Source: Nannobrachium achirus (lineage: Eukaryota; Chordata; Actinopteri; Myctophiformes; Myctophidae). Taken from it: a DNA stretch of 64,000 nucleotides. The position numbers and the translations under genes are program-made. The stretch lies in contig OY997643.1 in the NCBI GenBank assembly GCA_963921795.1, positions 72,408,164 through 72,472,163 of the forward strand, read 5' to 3'. Below, one piece after another: positions 1-11,222 of this stretch. Position 1 is the stretch's first letter. Each line of letters opens with the position of its first letter. A model generated the notes under the pieces. The model was not told the DNA's origin. It saw only the letters and a list, made by a program, of their open reading frames with translations, and did no database searches.

Positions 1-14
1 CGTTGTGGTTAAAG

Positions 15-88
15 CCCACTAATGGGGAAACTACGCCATCTACTGTCCTACATGCCTGAGCTGACATTTAGTTTCCCCATTTAGTGGG
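15..88. repeat. Short inverted-repeat (MITE-like) element
   Basis: The left arm CCCACTAATGGGGAAACTA (15-33) is mirrored by TAGTTTCCCCATTTAGTGGG (69-88), giving a foldback of about 74 nt. No coding capacity is seen. Family unknown. Confidence 0.6.
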
Positions 89-153
89 ATTTCAATCATA
101 ACTCAACTGTTACACATATGCACACCAATTCTCCACTCATGGCTCCCATCTAT

Positions 154-255
154 CTCCTATAATCATAAATGAAAGCTGCATACTGTGCATAATCTGGGGT
201 GCCTTTAGTAAAGGCACCCCAGATTATGCAGCTTTCAAATTTATGCTTATAGGAG
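154..255. repeat. Long imperfect palindrome (hairpin)
   Basis: CTCCTATAATCATAAATG at the left mirrors TTTATGCTTATAGGAG at the right. The centre is a perfect 17-bp-arm hairpin at 191-225 (AATCTGGGGTGCCTTTA, one-base loop). The left arm carries a short insertion (TGTGCAT). It is probably a foldback MITE, but no target-site duplication was identified. Confidence 0.7.
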
Positions 256-2070
256 TCTAGTCAGCTAATGGACTGCACAGAATGGTCCTACAACCCGTGT
301 TAAAAGATGGATGGACACACTGTTGTAAATGAACAATTGTGGTTTTATTCCAACAATTTAAGAGGTCTCAGGTCTGTGAAAATAAATCAACAGATTTACC
401 TTCTTTAAAGTGACAGTCAGAGCAGATTTAGGTAACAGAACAGATTAACCTTTTTATCAGAGCAAATACAGTGTGCAGATCTAGACACTACTCAACTAGT
501 CTGCTATTGCAGGGTGAAATCACCTGGCCCCAAAAAACAATATTGTTTGGCCACATGAGGTCAACAGATCTTGAGTCCTGACCTGAGCTATAAGCAAGTT
601 CAAGTGACATACATCTGGTCCTCGACATCAAACTCAACACATATCAAAATAAATACATTTGGACAAACTCAAAGTAATGCACAAAAACAGCATAAAATAA
701 ATATGGACCTCAAACTCAAAGTAATGCACAAAAACAGCATGAAATAAATATGGACCTCAAACTCAAAGTAATGCACAAAAACAGCATGAAATAAATATGG
801 ACCTCAAACTCAAAGTAATGCACAAAAACAGCATACAATAAATATGGACCTCAAACTCAAAGTAAAGTCAAGTGCATATCAAAATAAATAAATAAATCTG
901 GAAAAACTCAAATACCCAAATGCAGCATAAAATAAATAGAAGTAAAGTGCATATCAAAATAAATAAACATCCAGGTCAAAATGCATAGATGCCAAAATAA
1001 AACACAACATAAAAGACTGTCCTTTGCTGTCGCTCTACATACAGTGGGTATTACAAATTTACGTCGCCAACTCTAAAATGACACCAGTAGACACCTCGCG
1101 CCGCCTAGAGGTACCTCTGTCAAACACGCCTCCAAATTCTTAGCCACGCCCCCTAGAAATGTGATATTTTATTTCAACGTGTAGTGTGGCTGTTCAGCCA
1201 CGGGGTGGCGATTCTTCAATATGAGTCGACTATTCGAGTCTATTACTTGTTGGTTACTTGTTATCTCTACCTGCATTGTGAGCTTGTAAATAGTTTATTT
1301 TCTTTTCTGTGAGTTATTTTTGCACTCAAATTGTAATTATTTGTTTAAATGTAAATACAATTGCCTTGCTTAAATGGAGATTGTTTGTATATATTGTTGA
1401 AATCAGAGCCAAATGAATCCACAACCCTCAAAATCAACTGAACTTAAAATAAAGAGATGAGCCCTGGCCCCCGTATAATGTAAATATTATATTATAAGTA
1501 TTTCCATTTCCACAGGCCACAAATATAAAACACATTATAAACTGTTCCTGTAGTCTCAATTGTGAGAGAGAAAGAGAAAGAGAATGTTGTATTTTATTCT
1601 TATGTTATCTTGTCCGCTTAGTTTGACAGGGCTGAATAGATGTAGGCCTATGTTTTATGATAATATTCTAAATCTACAAAGTAACTAGTAACTAAAGTTG
1701 TACAAATAGTGGAGTAAAAGCATTAAAAATATATATTTACCCTCCCCTATAACAACATGACATTTACTACAGTAAAATTATGCCTAAATTAAAACCTAAA
1801 CCTATAGTTATTCCTAACCTTATCCTCAGTAAAAGTAGCGTTTTGACAGCAAAAAAGGATTATAGGATCATGTTATAGGCTACCGCTATCCACTGGGTGA
1901 TTTTACATCAGTATATTTGTCTTTATCTTGTCTGTGGTGGCAGAAAGTAGTGGCTAAGCGGGAGTTCACAGTATATCACCACAGGTCACGATAATCCAAT
2001 GATACTTTTTGCGGTCAAAACTGTACTTTTACTGATGCAAAATTAGTTCAAAGTAAACATCTTTTAAAAT
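256..2070. other. AT-rich non-coding stretch, intron or flank of idh3b
   Basis: No exon could be recognised. It contains the 47-bp tandem repeat at 661-865. A block at about 1550-1640 (TAGTCTCAA, GA-rich tract, then GTCCGCTTAGTTTGACAG) recurs at about 2212-2306, so part of this stretch is an old direct duplication or two copies of one dispersed repeat. GTAACTAGTAACT with GTGGAGTAAAAG near 1680-1720 resembles the CAGTGGTGGAAA transposon family found elsewhere in the window. Confidence 0.5.
661..865. repeat. 47-bp tandem repeat, about 4 copies
   Basis: The unit begins GGACCTCAAACTCAAAGTAA and continues through CACAAAAACAGCAT to an AATAAATAT end. Copies are nearly identical. AT-rich with no coding signal. 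Confidence 0.85.
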
Positions 2071-2306
2071 CAGTGGTGGAAAAAGTAGTCAAATGTATTA
2101 CTTAAATAAAAGTATCAATACCACAATGAAACAGAAACACTCTGTTACAAGTAGAAGTCCGGAATTCAAAATGTACTTGAGTAAAAGTACAAGTAAACAT
2201 GTGTCTCTTATAGTCTCAAGTTTGAGACAGAGAGAGAGAGAGAGAGAGAGAATTGTTTGTATTTTACTTAAATCATGTGTCTATGTCCGCTTAGTTTGAC
2301 AGAAAA
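2071..2306 (+). mobile_element. Fragment of CAGTGGTGGAAA hAT-like element with (GA)n tract
   Basis: It starts CAGTGGTGGAAAAAGTAGTC and continues with ACTCTGTTACAAGTAGAAGT and AAAATGTACTTGAGTAAAAG, matching the elements at 48982 and 58740 in this window. A (GA)n tract lies at about 2229-2253. The right terminus is not found. Confidence 0.55.
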
Positions 2307-2752
2307 GGAGAGAAGAGAGTTGGGGGAGGGGATTTTTTTTTAGTTAGAAACATGGCTAAATCTAAGGAATGGTCAGAAAAAGAGAAGACATTATTGTTTT
2401 GTACAAAAAAGGAAAAGGATATAAAACAATTGCAAAGACACAGAATGTTCCATAAAGTACAGTTTTGAGCAGAGTTCAAAAGTTCTAAGTCAAAGGAACA
2501 GAGGCTACACTAATGAACAATTCTTTCAGAGGGGGTTGAATAATTTCAAGCACAACTGAAAGTGGTTAAGAATTAATGAGGTTGACCTTGGGAGAATGTG
2601 AGAATGTGAACGTCAGGATGATCATGAAGAATATGTGTCGGCTCGTTGCCCCACCCCTTTCCTCTCGTCTGATAACCCCCTCGCTCCTGTGTGTGCACAA
2701 AAACCATGAATGTGTGTGTCTTTGTGTGTCTGTGTGTGTGTTTGTGTCCCAG

Positions 2753-2842
2753 GTGCGGACGCGAGACCTGGGCGGCTACGCCACCACTGGAGACTTTGTG
2801 CGTGCCGTAGTGGACAACATGCGTCACCGATCTGTTTACTAA
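2753..2842 (+). CDS. idh3b: idh3b alternative terminal coding exon A (isocitrate dehydrogenase [NAD] subunit beta)
   Basis: This is the last coding exon of the beta subunit of mitochondrial NAD-dependent isocitrate dehydrogenase, which oxidises isocitrate to 2-oxoglutarate in the TCA cycle. The exon follows a TG/T-rich tract and CCCAG acceptor (2748-2752). It opens in phase 0 with VRTRDLGGYATTGDFVRAV and ends NMRHRSVY-stop (TAA 2840-2842). The VRTRDxGGY start is the hallmark of IDH3B C-termini; the alpha and gamma subunits differ here. Upstream exons lie outside the window. A second in-phase terminal exon lies at 5764-5841, so this is one of two alternative C-termini. Mammalian IDH3B is known to make isoforms with different C-termini by alternative use of its last exons. 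The Ser-Val-Tyr tail is not one I can match to a known isoform. Confidence 0.9.
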   Translation: MRTRDLGGYATTGDFVRAVVDNMRHRSVY

Positions 2843-3187
2843 GATGTCCCCCCTCCCCTGCCCCTCTGACATTTACCTTACTTTTGACAGCCATCAGATT
2901 TCCGCTCCAGTGCCATGGACTATGAGTTAGGCATTAACATGTACTGGATAAACATGTTAATCCCCGTTTAACCACCGTACCACTTTGACAACCATCACTT
3001 GTGTTTGCATGTGCATTCCCCACCTGTTATGTTTTTCATAATTCATAGCCTCATATCATAACTTCATATCTGTCAATACATTGCTAAGTGAATGTAGCTT
3101 GTATTGGCTTTGGCTATAAAACCACTGCCACCCTGGTGTCCCTATTTTGGGAGGTCATAAGATATTTTCAAAAATGTGTGAAACTTT

Positions 3188-3193
3188 AATAAA
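3188..3193 (+). promoter_or_regulatory. idh3b: Candidate poly(A) signal for idh3b exon A
   Basis: A canonical AATAAA lies about 345 nt after the stop of terminal exon A. It would let transcripts end before exon B. Inferred from the motif only. Confidence 0.5.
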
Positions 3194-4320
3194 CTATCCA
3201 AACTATCTTCAAGATTGTTCAAAAATACGCATCGCAATGTGACTTGCTGTGAGCTTTTAGATCGATCATCATTTAACAAAGGTCTTAAGCACTCCTCTCC
3301 TACTCATATCACTAAATCTTTGGTCACTCCTCTGCACTCCTGTACCACCCCCATGTCTGATGATTTTGGCTTCATATTCATGTTCTTCAGTGTGTTCTGC
3401 TGTGCTGCAGTTCTCTGTCCATTCAGACATTTATTTTATGATGTAGAATTCACAGCAAGCCTGGTCCACCTTTCCATCGGCCTATTTTGCTGTCTTCCTC
3501 TATTTTGATCACTCCATCGCCTAATGGTCTTGCTGGCCACTCCAGACATACAGTATTAACAGACTTGCAAAGGCGCAGTGTTTGCTGTGGAAAACGCTTT
3601 AATCTAACCTGCTTCTCTACAACACGTTTAATTTTCATGTGTTTACTTTTTTCCACTTTGTTGGGTCTAATAATGACTCAGAGCTGAACCAGCTGGAGAT
3701 CACACCCATGGCGATTGCTGTCTTGGTTTTCCGTTACGATGACTCACTGTAATAGTTCAACAGCTCTGACCTCTCAATCACGGCTCAAAACCGTAAAGTT
3801 GATGTGGCTTGCATCTTAATGGGGCATGTAAACACAGAGCATGTTACTTGATGTGTCTTAATGTTTCTGGACAGCCAAGGGTGAACCTCGCTGAAGCAGA
3901 GCTCACATGCTTTCTCCCATTTTCAGAACATTCAGTTAATATCTGTGAACATCTGCTCTCCCAAAACGACCACAAAGGGAAACTAATCTTCTGTGTCATC
4001 AAAGTGTGTCCTTGGGCTGCCGTTGGCAAATGAATGGGTGACTTCTTGACTCTGTAGGTTTATAAACTTCAAGCTCATTTCATACAACAGGCACTCAATG
4101 TTTATAACTTTTATAACTCCCTTGGTCTTACATTTCTTAGTTTATTAAAGTAAGTACATTCTCCATAACCCCCAAATATTCAAATATCCAATCGGCATCA
4201 CTTGATGACATACTAGATTAGCGTAACAATAATCATGCTTTTATGAATTAATGCTGCACTGTTTAATCTTTTTTTTGGACTAAATTACATGGACTGAAGG
4301 AGATCTCATTTGACACAAAG
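3194..4320. other. Non-coding stretch between the idh3b terminal exons
   Basis: No further exon or recognisable repeat was found. Short open frames (3215-3508, 3809-4033) lack homology, and none has a convincing acceptor-donor pair. Confidence 0.5.
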
Positions 4321-4328
4321 GGCTAAAG

Positions 4329-4783
4329 TAGGGTGACCATATTTTCAGCCACTCAAACTGGGACGCAAAACACTGTTGCCTAAAACTGGGACCCTAAAAA
4401 CAATGCGCACGTTACCGCGCACGCGCGTGCCCATTCTCTAACGTTCGTGCACGCGCACACACGCACCGCAGGGTTGCAAACAGGCAGTGAGTGATTGACA
4501 AACAGCCTCAGCGTTGAATTCAGACACGCAATGAATTTGTTCCTTTTTCTGATTGGTTAGGTGAGCATGTTTTCATGAAAAGAACATGATAAATGTCTAT
4601 GCAACGGTTGCAACCACTGAAAACAGCTACTATTATTTTAATTCTGGTGAAAACCGGGACAATTTTGCAGTGAATGTTGAAAACCGGGACATATTAGTGT
4701 TTTAGAGATATTTGTCGGGACACCGGGACACGCAGCTTGAAAACGGGACTGTCCCGGGTAAAACGGGACGTCTGGTCACCCTA
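4329..4783. mobile_element. hAT-type non-autonomous transposon with perfect 8-bp target duplication
   Basis: The ends are TAGGGTGACCATATTTT and its near-inverse (TCTGGTCACCCTA). The flanks carry an identical 8-bp direct repeat, GGCTAAAG (4321-4328 and 4784-4791), as expected of hAT insertion. The inside is rich in GGGACA/AACCGGGAC motifs and has no coding frame. Intact ends and duplication suggest fairly recent movement. Confidence 0.85.
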
Positions 4784-5039
4784 GGCTAAAGTCCAACTCG
4801 TATTTTGAAATCCCTTTCATTCATTCACCAGGACCAAACAAACCAATGTCATATCAGAATATTGTTACTGACAGACAAATGTAACTACTTTCTAGATCAC
4901 ACATGTACTTTAATGTAGTTTTATTTATTTTTCTCCTTTTTCTTTTATTTTTTAGGGGATGTCATATATGCATATTTATAATAGTCTTAAATGGGTTATT
5001 GTGAATCATTGACAATTTCATCACTGAATGTCACAGTTG

Positions 5040-5180
5040 GTGTAGGATGTTTAGAACACTGAATGATGTTATGGTCCAACGCGGTCAAATAAAATATTAT
5101 TGGATCAAATTGGTTTTGCTTAGTTTTTTGTAAGTCGCTTTGGATTAAAAACATCTGCTAAATGCCGGAACTGTAAACTG
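5040..5180. mobile_element. LINE/SINE 3'-tail fragment
   Basis: It contains TAAGTCGCTTTGGATTAAAA followed by ATCTGCTAAATG, a motif common at the 3' end of fish retroposons. Class is uncertain and no coding part is present. Confidence 0.45.
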
Positions 5181-5514
5181 GGGGGAAAAGGTGTATTCTT
5201 TCCTTGTATAACTATATGCTACTGACTACTAACTCACTGATTTGTCACTGAATTCTGTGATTCACAGATGACAGTTGACTGTTCCTGTTGTTTGATCAGC
5301 ATTGCATGAATAAAAAAAAACATTTTGGAGAATGGCCTAAAACCAATACTGCAATTCTCTAGAAGTCTACATTATAATGTCTCTTAAAGTCAAAAGTGTG
5401 ACGTTGGATTTTGATGAGGGAAGCTGCTTTATGACCCCCAACCACCCCACCCCACCCCACCCCCGTTCAATGTGTGTGACAGCTGTTTGTTAAAGGCTCT
5501 CTAACACTGGCCAT

Positions 5515-5698
<184 letters not shown>

Positions 5699-5763
5699 AG
5701 CGTGCATGGACGCTGCTGCAGCTGTATATATGTGTAACGTGGCTGTTCTTATGTTTGCAACAG

Positions 5764-5841
5764 GTGCGCACTGCAGATTTAGGAGGCTATGCTACCAGTG
5801 ACGAGTTCACCCGGGCTGTCATTGCCAACATGCATCTCTAG
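5764..5841 (+). CDS. idh3b: idh3b alternative terminal coding exon B
   Basis: This is a second terminal coding exon of the NAD-isocitrate dehydrogenase beta subunit. The acceptor is TTTGCAACAG (ends 5763). The exon opens in phase 0 and encodes VRTADLGGYATSDEFTRAV followed by IANMHL-stop (TAG 5839-5841). It is paralogous to exon A at 2753 (VRT, DLGGYAT, RAV and NM shared). Exon B is one residue group shorter and lacks the basic RHRSVY tail. No other idh3b coding exon is seen between the two, so they must share upstream exons and be used alternatively by splicing and polyadenylation. A tandem gene copy is less likely for the same reason. Confidence 0.88.
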   Translation: MRTADLGGYATSDEFTRAVIANMHL

Positions 5842-5921
5842 TGCTGTTCTGACAGTCTGTCAGCATCATGGCATTAACCTCTCATATGAGCTGCTCTCTC
5901 TATAGAGACTGTGCAAACAGC

Positions 5922-5923
<2 letters not shown>

Positions 5924-5991
<68 letters not shown>
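5924..5991 (+). repeat. (CA)n microsatellite in idh3b 3' UTR
   Basis: About 68 nt of CA repeat, 83 nt after the exon B stop and therefore probably inside the 3' UTR of that isoform. Confidence 0.95.
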
Positions 5992-5993
<2 letters not shown>

Positions 5994-6045
5994 ACCATGC
6001 TCTTGACTTAAAACACACTCAACCAAAGGAAACGCACAACTGTAA

Positions 6046-6051
6046 AATAAA
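6046..6051 (+). promoter_or_regulatory. idh3b: Candidate poly(A) signal for idh3b exon B
   Basis: AATAAA about 205 nt after the exon B stop. A second AATAAA at 6687-6692, beyond a transposon, is an alternative. Confidence 0.45.
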
Positions 6052-6093
6052 CCTAACACTGCTTTACACACCAATGACTTGAGTGACTTAGAA

Positions 6094-6445
6094 CAGTGGT
6101 TCTCAACCTGTGGGTCAGGACCCCCAGAGGGGTCCTCTGATAATTTTGGGGGGTCCCTAGATGATCAACTTAATGTGAAACATTGTTTTCACACTCAACA
6201 GTGAACATACCAACATAATGTTTTAAGTGTATAGAGGGTATCTACAAATTATACATTGGTCAAATTTAGAGGCTAAAATTGTGAAATTAGCTGATCTACA
6301 TGCTCACAACGCCTTGCGTTGCGAGGATGTACATCTGCTATTTTCACAATAGAACTGTGTAATACAAAATGTAATGCCTCAACTCTTCCCCAGTTAAAAT
6401 ATGATTATTTTGGGGGTCGTTGTCTGAAAAGGTTGAGAACCACTG
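6094..6445. mobile_element. hAT-type MITE with perfect 8-bp target duplication and central hairpin
   Basis: The ends CAGTGGTTCTCAACCT and AGGTTGAGAACCACTG are flanked by an identical 8-bp repeat ACTTAGAA (6086-6093, 6446-6453). The centre (6278-6350) is a copy of the recurrent ATTGTGAAAATAGC..GCTATTTTCACAAT palindrome. No coding capacity. A related inverted copy is at 54310. Confidence 0.9.
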
Positions 6446-6842
6446 ACTTAGAATAGAATTCAAAGGCAGAAGTTAAAGGAATGGTGAGACTTATAATATT
6501 TCTGTTCAAAATATTGTTTTCAGATCATGCAATAATGCTGTTACATTTCGGACACATTCCCTCTACTAGCATACTGTACTTTGTACCCTTACCATTCTAT
6601 TCCTCTACATGAGGAAGACTTGTTTTATTTATTGCTATTTATTCATTTTTAACTGAAACATTTCCATGTCCATTTATGAGTACATTAATAAATCATGGAT
6701 ATGATATGATCGTGTGTGTGTGGAAAATATTTCATTGTTTGAAGTCTGATAATGATAATACGTTATGAGGTGGTACCAATTTCTTCTAATCTGGCCCATA
6801 GTGTCTGAATATAGACTCATTTAATTTATGTGATGTCGGTAC

Positions 6843-7322
6843 CGGGGCAGGAATTTCATGGAGGCCATGGCCGTCGTTGCCCCTCAGTTTGGCCTTGTGC
6901 CCCTCAAACCAATGGCATGACCTGAGGCCACAGTGGCCTTAATGCCCCAGCTGATTCTCCTCTTGTCTCTCTCTTGTCAATATGTAGACAGTAGACACCG
7001 GTGTCTCTTTCTTGTCATGTAGACACCAGTATCTTTTGTTGAGATTCTGAAATCTTAACTCCCCCGAGTCCCCATCTTTAAACCAATCCAGTGACTTTGG
7101 ATTGGTGCAGGGCTGAGCATGGATCAGATTGTAAATACCATCATTTTTCTATTTCACTGCAGATTAGGTTATCATTCCTAACCCTTAAATTAAACAAATT
7201 ATTTCAATGGACTAAAACCTTGTTTTATTTAATGGCCTCCCTGCCCTGGCATTTGGCCTTTGTGCCCTCAAAATATGGACAACAAGTGGCCTTGCCCCTA
7301 AAATGACAAAATTCCAGGTCTG
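6843..7322. mobile_element. Non-autonomous DNA transposon (GGCAGGAATTTCAT family)
   Basis: The ends are CGGGGCAGGAATTTCATGG and ACAAAATTCCAGGTCTG, flanked by GTCGGTAC / GTCCGTAC (7 of 8 identical), suggesting hAT. The inside holds GGCCACAGTGGCCTTAATG, the segment that was amplified into a 45-bp array in the copy at 23235. A third, cut copy is at about 38933. Confidence 0.7.
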
Positions 7323-7680
7323 GTCCGTACTGATCTAATATGCTGCTTAATGTTTCTAATAACCTAAAAATACTGATAACAAAATGGACCTAGAAGAATT
7401 ATGGAATAGAAGGCTCACCATTCACCACAATCTTCTTTATCAAATTAAATGATACCTTTTTTCAGCACCAGTTTTAAAATAAATGCTTGCGCGTTTTTGT
7501 GTCACTTGCCAAACAGCAGATCTACACAACCATGACACGTGGACGTCAACTCCCCACTCCCCAGCAAAATGATTGAAATTGAAGAAACCAAATGGAACCT
7601 TACAGGTCTGTGTGTGCAAATGATTTGGTTCAACTTGTACACTCAGAGTTAAATTAACACTAAGGATTTTACATTGAAGA

Positions 7681-7795
7681 TTGATTGATTGATTGAAGAC
7701 TTTATTAGAGGTTTGCATAGGAAAGGGTACAGTTTCATGACAGTATCAGTTCACTGGTACACGGTCAACTAAAAGGAGATCCAAGAAAGCCTTTC
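7681..7795 (-). mobile_element. LINE 3'-tail fragment, (ATTG)n type
   Basis: GATTGATTGATTGAAGACTTT with TTATTAGAGGTTTGCATAGG, a GTACAGTTTCATGAC segment and TAAAAGGAGATCC. It is shared with 17337, 39213 and 57092, where it is longest. Read on the minus strand it ends in a (CAAT)n tail, as non-LTR retrotransposons often do. Confidence 0.65.
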
Positions 7796-8030
7796 TGCTC
7801 ATAGACAACAGAGGAGGGGCCCACACACACATTTGTGACCACGCGGCCCAGTTCCCCTAAGAGAGCCAAGGGCCCCTGGCAACGGCCCCACCGGCCCAAT
7901 GGTTAATCCAGCCTTGACTGGGTGTCCTACTGTACTTGGCCTAATAATCAAATTGGGGTCCCCTTGAAATGAAAAAAAAAAAAAAAAAAAAAAAAGTTTG
8001 AGAACCAAAAAGTACCAACTGCTCTAGGGG
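7796..8030. repeat. Degenerate repeat with poly(A) tract
   Basis: GTCCCCTTGAAATG, an A-only tract (7970-7995) and GTTTGAGAACC resemble the ends of the GAGAACCACTG hAT-like elements. The flanks are GC-rich. Boundaries are unclear. Confidence 0.35.
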
Positions 8031-8039
8031 CTGAAACTT

Positions 8040-8240
8040 CACGTGACGACCAGTAGATGTCGCTGCTGGCCGCAGTAGGGCAGCAGAAAGGGGAGCGGAG
8101 GGGCCTGGCCTGCCTGGGAATGTGAATGTGCTGCCTGCTTTCTGCTTCCCATTCTTCCCAATGCACACACACACACACACACACTACACACACACACACA
8201 CACACACACATAGTACACACACATCACACAACATGGCGGA
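8040..8240 (+). promoter_or_regulatory. ptpra: Probable ptpra promoter (TATA-less, YY1-like start region)
   Basis: A GC/CpG-rich stretch begins near 8040 and continues through the first exon. ACATGGCGGA (ATGGCGG at 8233-8239) matches the YY1 element found at the start site of many TATA-less vertebrate promoters. No TATA box is seen. (CA)n repeats at 8162-8212 sit directly upstream. Start site not determined. Confidence 0.5.
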
Positions 8241-8740
8241 CTAGAACAGCCCGGATACAGCAGCGCTAGTAGCTTTAGGATCAAACCCGTGGTGGCGGTT
8301 GGGATTTCTAACGTCTCCTCGTGAAAATCTGTCGGTTGGGGGAACTAAAAAGAACAGCTCGTTGTTGGATAAAAAGAAGAAGATCCTTGGACTGGAGGAG
8401 GAGTAGAGGAGGGAAGAACATCTCCTCTCCGGGGTTTGGTTGTTGTGTTGTGGGGAGTGGAGGGGACCTTTTAGGGGCCCTGGCTGGAAGAACTGTTGCC
8501 TCTCCCTGGTTCTGCTGCGATCCGCCGGGAGGTTCCTCTCCGTCCGATCCGCCTGGCTGCTGCTCCTGCCCGGGGCGTGGAGGACCGACCGACCGGGGTC
8601 CGGGGACCACCACAGCCTGGTTTGTGTTGGGGTGGCTGAAAACAAGAACAATCGCAGCCAAGTTTTTTTTTTCTTTTTTTTTTTACTCTAAACTGTGGGG
8701 ATTTCTTCTTTCCTTCCTGGGGGCGACACACGGAGTTGCG
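8241..8740 (+). other. ptpra: Probable non-coding first exon of ptpra
   Basis: A CpG-rich stretch of about 500 nt ends at a strong donor, GTTGCG|GTGAGT (8740/8741). It lies between the idh3b 3' end and the ptpra coding exons, on the same strand, and is the only CpG-island-like sequence upstream of the signal-peptide exon. PTPRA genes have non-coding 5' exons and long first introns, which fits. The open frames across this exon on both strands are composition artefacts. The 5' boundary is approximate; the exon is inferred from composition and donor only. (T)n-rich tracts at 8665-8684 are unusual for a UTR. Confidence 0.55.
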
Positions 8741-8862
8741 GTGAGTTTTGTTTTTGTTGCGCAAGCTAAAGCAAAGCAGCCCTGATCATCACTTTAAAAT
8801 GTTTTTCCTTTTCTTGATGTAACGTTAACTTGTAACACGTTTTAGCCTTCTATAACATGCAG

Positions 8863-8963
<101 letters not shown>

Positions 8964-9060
8964 CACTTCCACTGCAGTGAGCATTAATGCAAAGACATCC
9001 CAGCTAGGGTTCGATCCCCATGTAAAAGATCGTGTTCTTGTCTTGTGAATCATCTTGTTT

Positions 9061-9062
9061 GT

Positions 9063-9122
<60 letters not shown>
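9061..9122 (+). repeat. (GT)n microsatellite
   Basis: About 60 nt of GT, starting with GTGTGCGTGTGC. Confidence 0.95.
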
Positions 9123-9125
<3 letters not shown>

Positions 9126-9493
9126 GTACATGAACATTTCAGTAGAAGTGCCTTGGAGGCAGGGAGGGGACATTTTTAGGGGGCTCGGACGGTAGAGAGA
9201 ATGGGACAGCATTTGTTTATCATTATGATTATCATTACTAATATAACTGTAACTGCTGCTGTACAAGTCAGAACGAGCAGAGCTTGAAGCGAGCAGCACG
9301 TTTTGTCCCAACCAACAAACTACACACACAACGTATTGCTGCAATAATAACGGATTGAACACAAAGAGACGGCGGTCCGTCTTGATGCCAGAAAGTCAAC
9401 TTTATTGATCATCGCTTTGTTATTACATGTTTAGACTGGAGGGGGGATGAGTGGGTGGAGGAAGGGGGGGTCAGTAACTCACAGTGTGTATAC

Positions 9494-9864
9494 CAACGTT
9501 TTCAGGCCAAGGACCCCCTTAGTTGAGGGACAGATGAAGCAGGGACCCCCACAACCCCATAGAGTCCATATAGTTTCATTGTTTGACAGCACGACCATAT
9601 AGTGTATTTTGGATTCATGTCAATTTGTGTTTTCAGATATTTAGCCACTTGTACCGTCAATACTTAATAAATTGCAATTCATTATGTACTTAGTGTGCTC
9701 TTTTTGGAGCTGTGTGGAACACAAGCTCCCTATACGTGGCCGTGTGTGTAGGTATGTGGGTGGGTATGTGGGTGGGTCTGTGGGTCTGTATGTAGCCTGT
9801 ATGTAGTAACCCTGGGTGACCAGAGAGGTGCTGTTGAGTCTAGCCTGCCCTGAGCATCAACTGC

Positions 9865-9943
<79 letters not shown>

Positions 9944-10187
9944 CTCCACTTCGAACAGAGGTTCGATTTTTACCCTCTAAGCAGAAAATAGCAGATCTAC
10001 AAGCTCACAAGTGAGCTTGTAGATCTGCTATTTTTGGCTAAAGTTCTCAGAATATGGACGCTAGGGTTCAAGTAGTTCATATAAAAAAGAAGAAAAAACG
10101 TTTCTCTCACACAAAGATTTGAAGCTAGGACCCCCTGTAGTAATGAGGACCCACTAGTGGTCCCGGACCCCCTGTTGAAGACCCCTG
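9494..10187. mobile_element. hAT-like element (GTTGAAGACCCCTG family) with (CA)n and hairpin inside
   Basis: The left end CAACGTTTTCAGGCCAAGGA is shortened; the right end is CCCTGTTGAAGACCCCTG. The flanks GTGTATAC / GTGTACAC are 7 of 8 identical. Inside are a (CA)n of about 75 nt at 9866-9940, GGTCCCGGACCCC and a palindrome copy at 9985-10035. Same family as 18540, 52310 and 56370. Confidence 0.65.
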
Positions 10188-10270
10188 GTGTACACAGTTA
10201 CATTTTGCACACACTCTGAGTTACATATTGATACATTAAAGTGTAACAGCCTACCACTAATCTATGAGCT

Positions 10271-10437
10271 AGTGTTTCTCAAACATTACAATGTCAAGGT
10301 TTCCCCTTAACTCTGAGAGTGTACAAACGGGTCCATTTGGTTCCATTTTGTACACTGTCAGAGTTACAGACTTGTAAGGGTCCATTTAGGCCCCCTAAAG
10401 GAACCCACAGGGTCCCTGGAATCAACTTTGAGAAACA
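10271..10437. mobile_element. Short hAT-like element, TTTCTCAAACATT / TTTGAGAAACACTG ends
   Basis: Inverted ends AGTGTTTCTCAAACATT and AACTTTGAGAAACACTG enclose about 165 nt with the dispersed segments GGGTCCATTTGGTTCC and TACACTGTCAGAGTTACAGA. No target duplication was confirmed. Confidence 0.45.
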
Positions 10438-10439
10438 CT

Positions 10440-11037
10440 GCTATAGCCTATGAGCTATAATGCATCATCCTTTTACATCCTCTTCCAATTCTTTTATATT
10501 TTTCCCATTTCTTTTCTTCTTCTTTCTGCGTAATCAGGGCAGGCAGACTATTATAAACTTCTTGTGGGGGCTTGAGTTGAGGCCCTTTGGTGTTTTTACT
10601 GTTTTTAGGGCTTGTTTTCAGGCAGTCAGTCTTGATATGCAGACTTGATTGATACCTTTGAGTCATGCTTTATTGATAGAAAACCCTTTATTCAAGAGGC
10701 AGGGTGTTTCTGGAGGTACATGACGGCAAGCTTGCCTTACCAATGATGATGAAATGTCCTCCTGTCCCAGCCATTCACAAATTGCTCCCCACGCCACAGA
10801 GGATGGATTTGGTGAACAATGATTAAGCGCTTGCACTTCTGACTAATGCTGTGGTGATGATAAGAGCTCTGAATTGACAGCTTGTGGCAGATCATCATCA
10901 TCCTCGTCATCATCATGATCCACAGTGAATGAATACCCTACTTCATTGTGCAAGAGTGTTGCATTGAAGTAGTGAAAATAGCAGTTGTGAGCTTGTTGTA
11001 CATCGATTCGGCTATTTTGACCACATAGTTAAAGATT
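10440..11037. other. Intronic stretch with little recognisable content
   Basis: Only a degenerate copy of the palindromic unit is visible (10975-11022, GAAAATAGCAG..CGGCTATTTTG). The rest is unremarkable intron. Confidence 0.5.
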
Positions 11038-11222
11038 TCTTTTTGAGCGGTGCAAACCGCTCCTATAAGTGGCTGTGCGTGTGTCCGTAGCCTTTTTCCT
11101 CAGCGTTTTGCCATAGCAAAACGTGCGTGTGTAGCATAGCCTGTACATCCTAGACTTAAATCCTAGTCTGAAGATGTTATGCAAGCACGACCACCGCTCA
11201 CTTCACATTGGGTGTGATTTTT
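11038..11222 (+). mobile_element. GAGCGGTGG family MITE
   Basis: Begins TTTTTTGAGCGGTG and ends ACCACCGCTCACTTCACA with GGGTGTGATTTTT. TAGCCTTTTTCCTCAGCGTT and GCATAGCCTGTACATCC lie between. Longer or reversed copies lie at 17656, 34616, 37604, 46425 and 48155. The ends are short inverted repeats (GAGCGGTGGT / ACCACCGCTC). Confidence 0.65.

Noticed and set aside
8241-8785. Overlapping frames of 83-154 codons on both strands in the CpG-rich region
   Set aside because: Low-stop GC-rich sequence around a probable non-coding first exon. No domain, and the frames conflict across strands.
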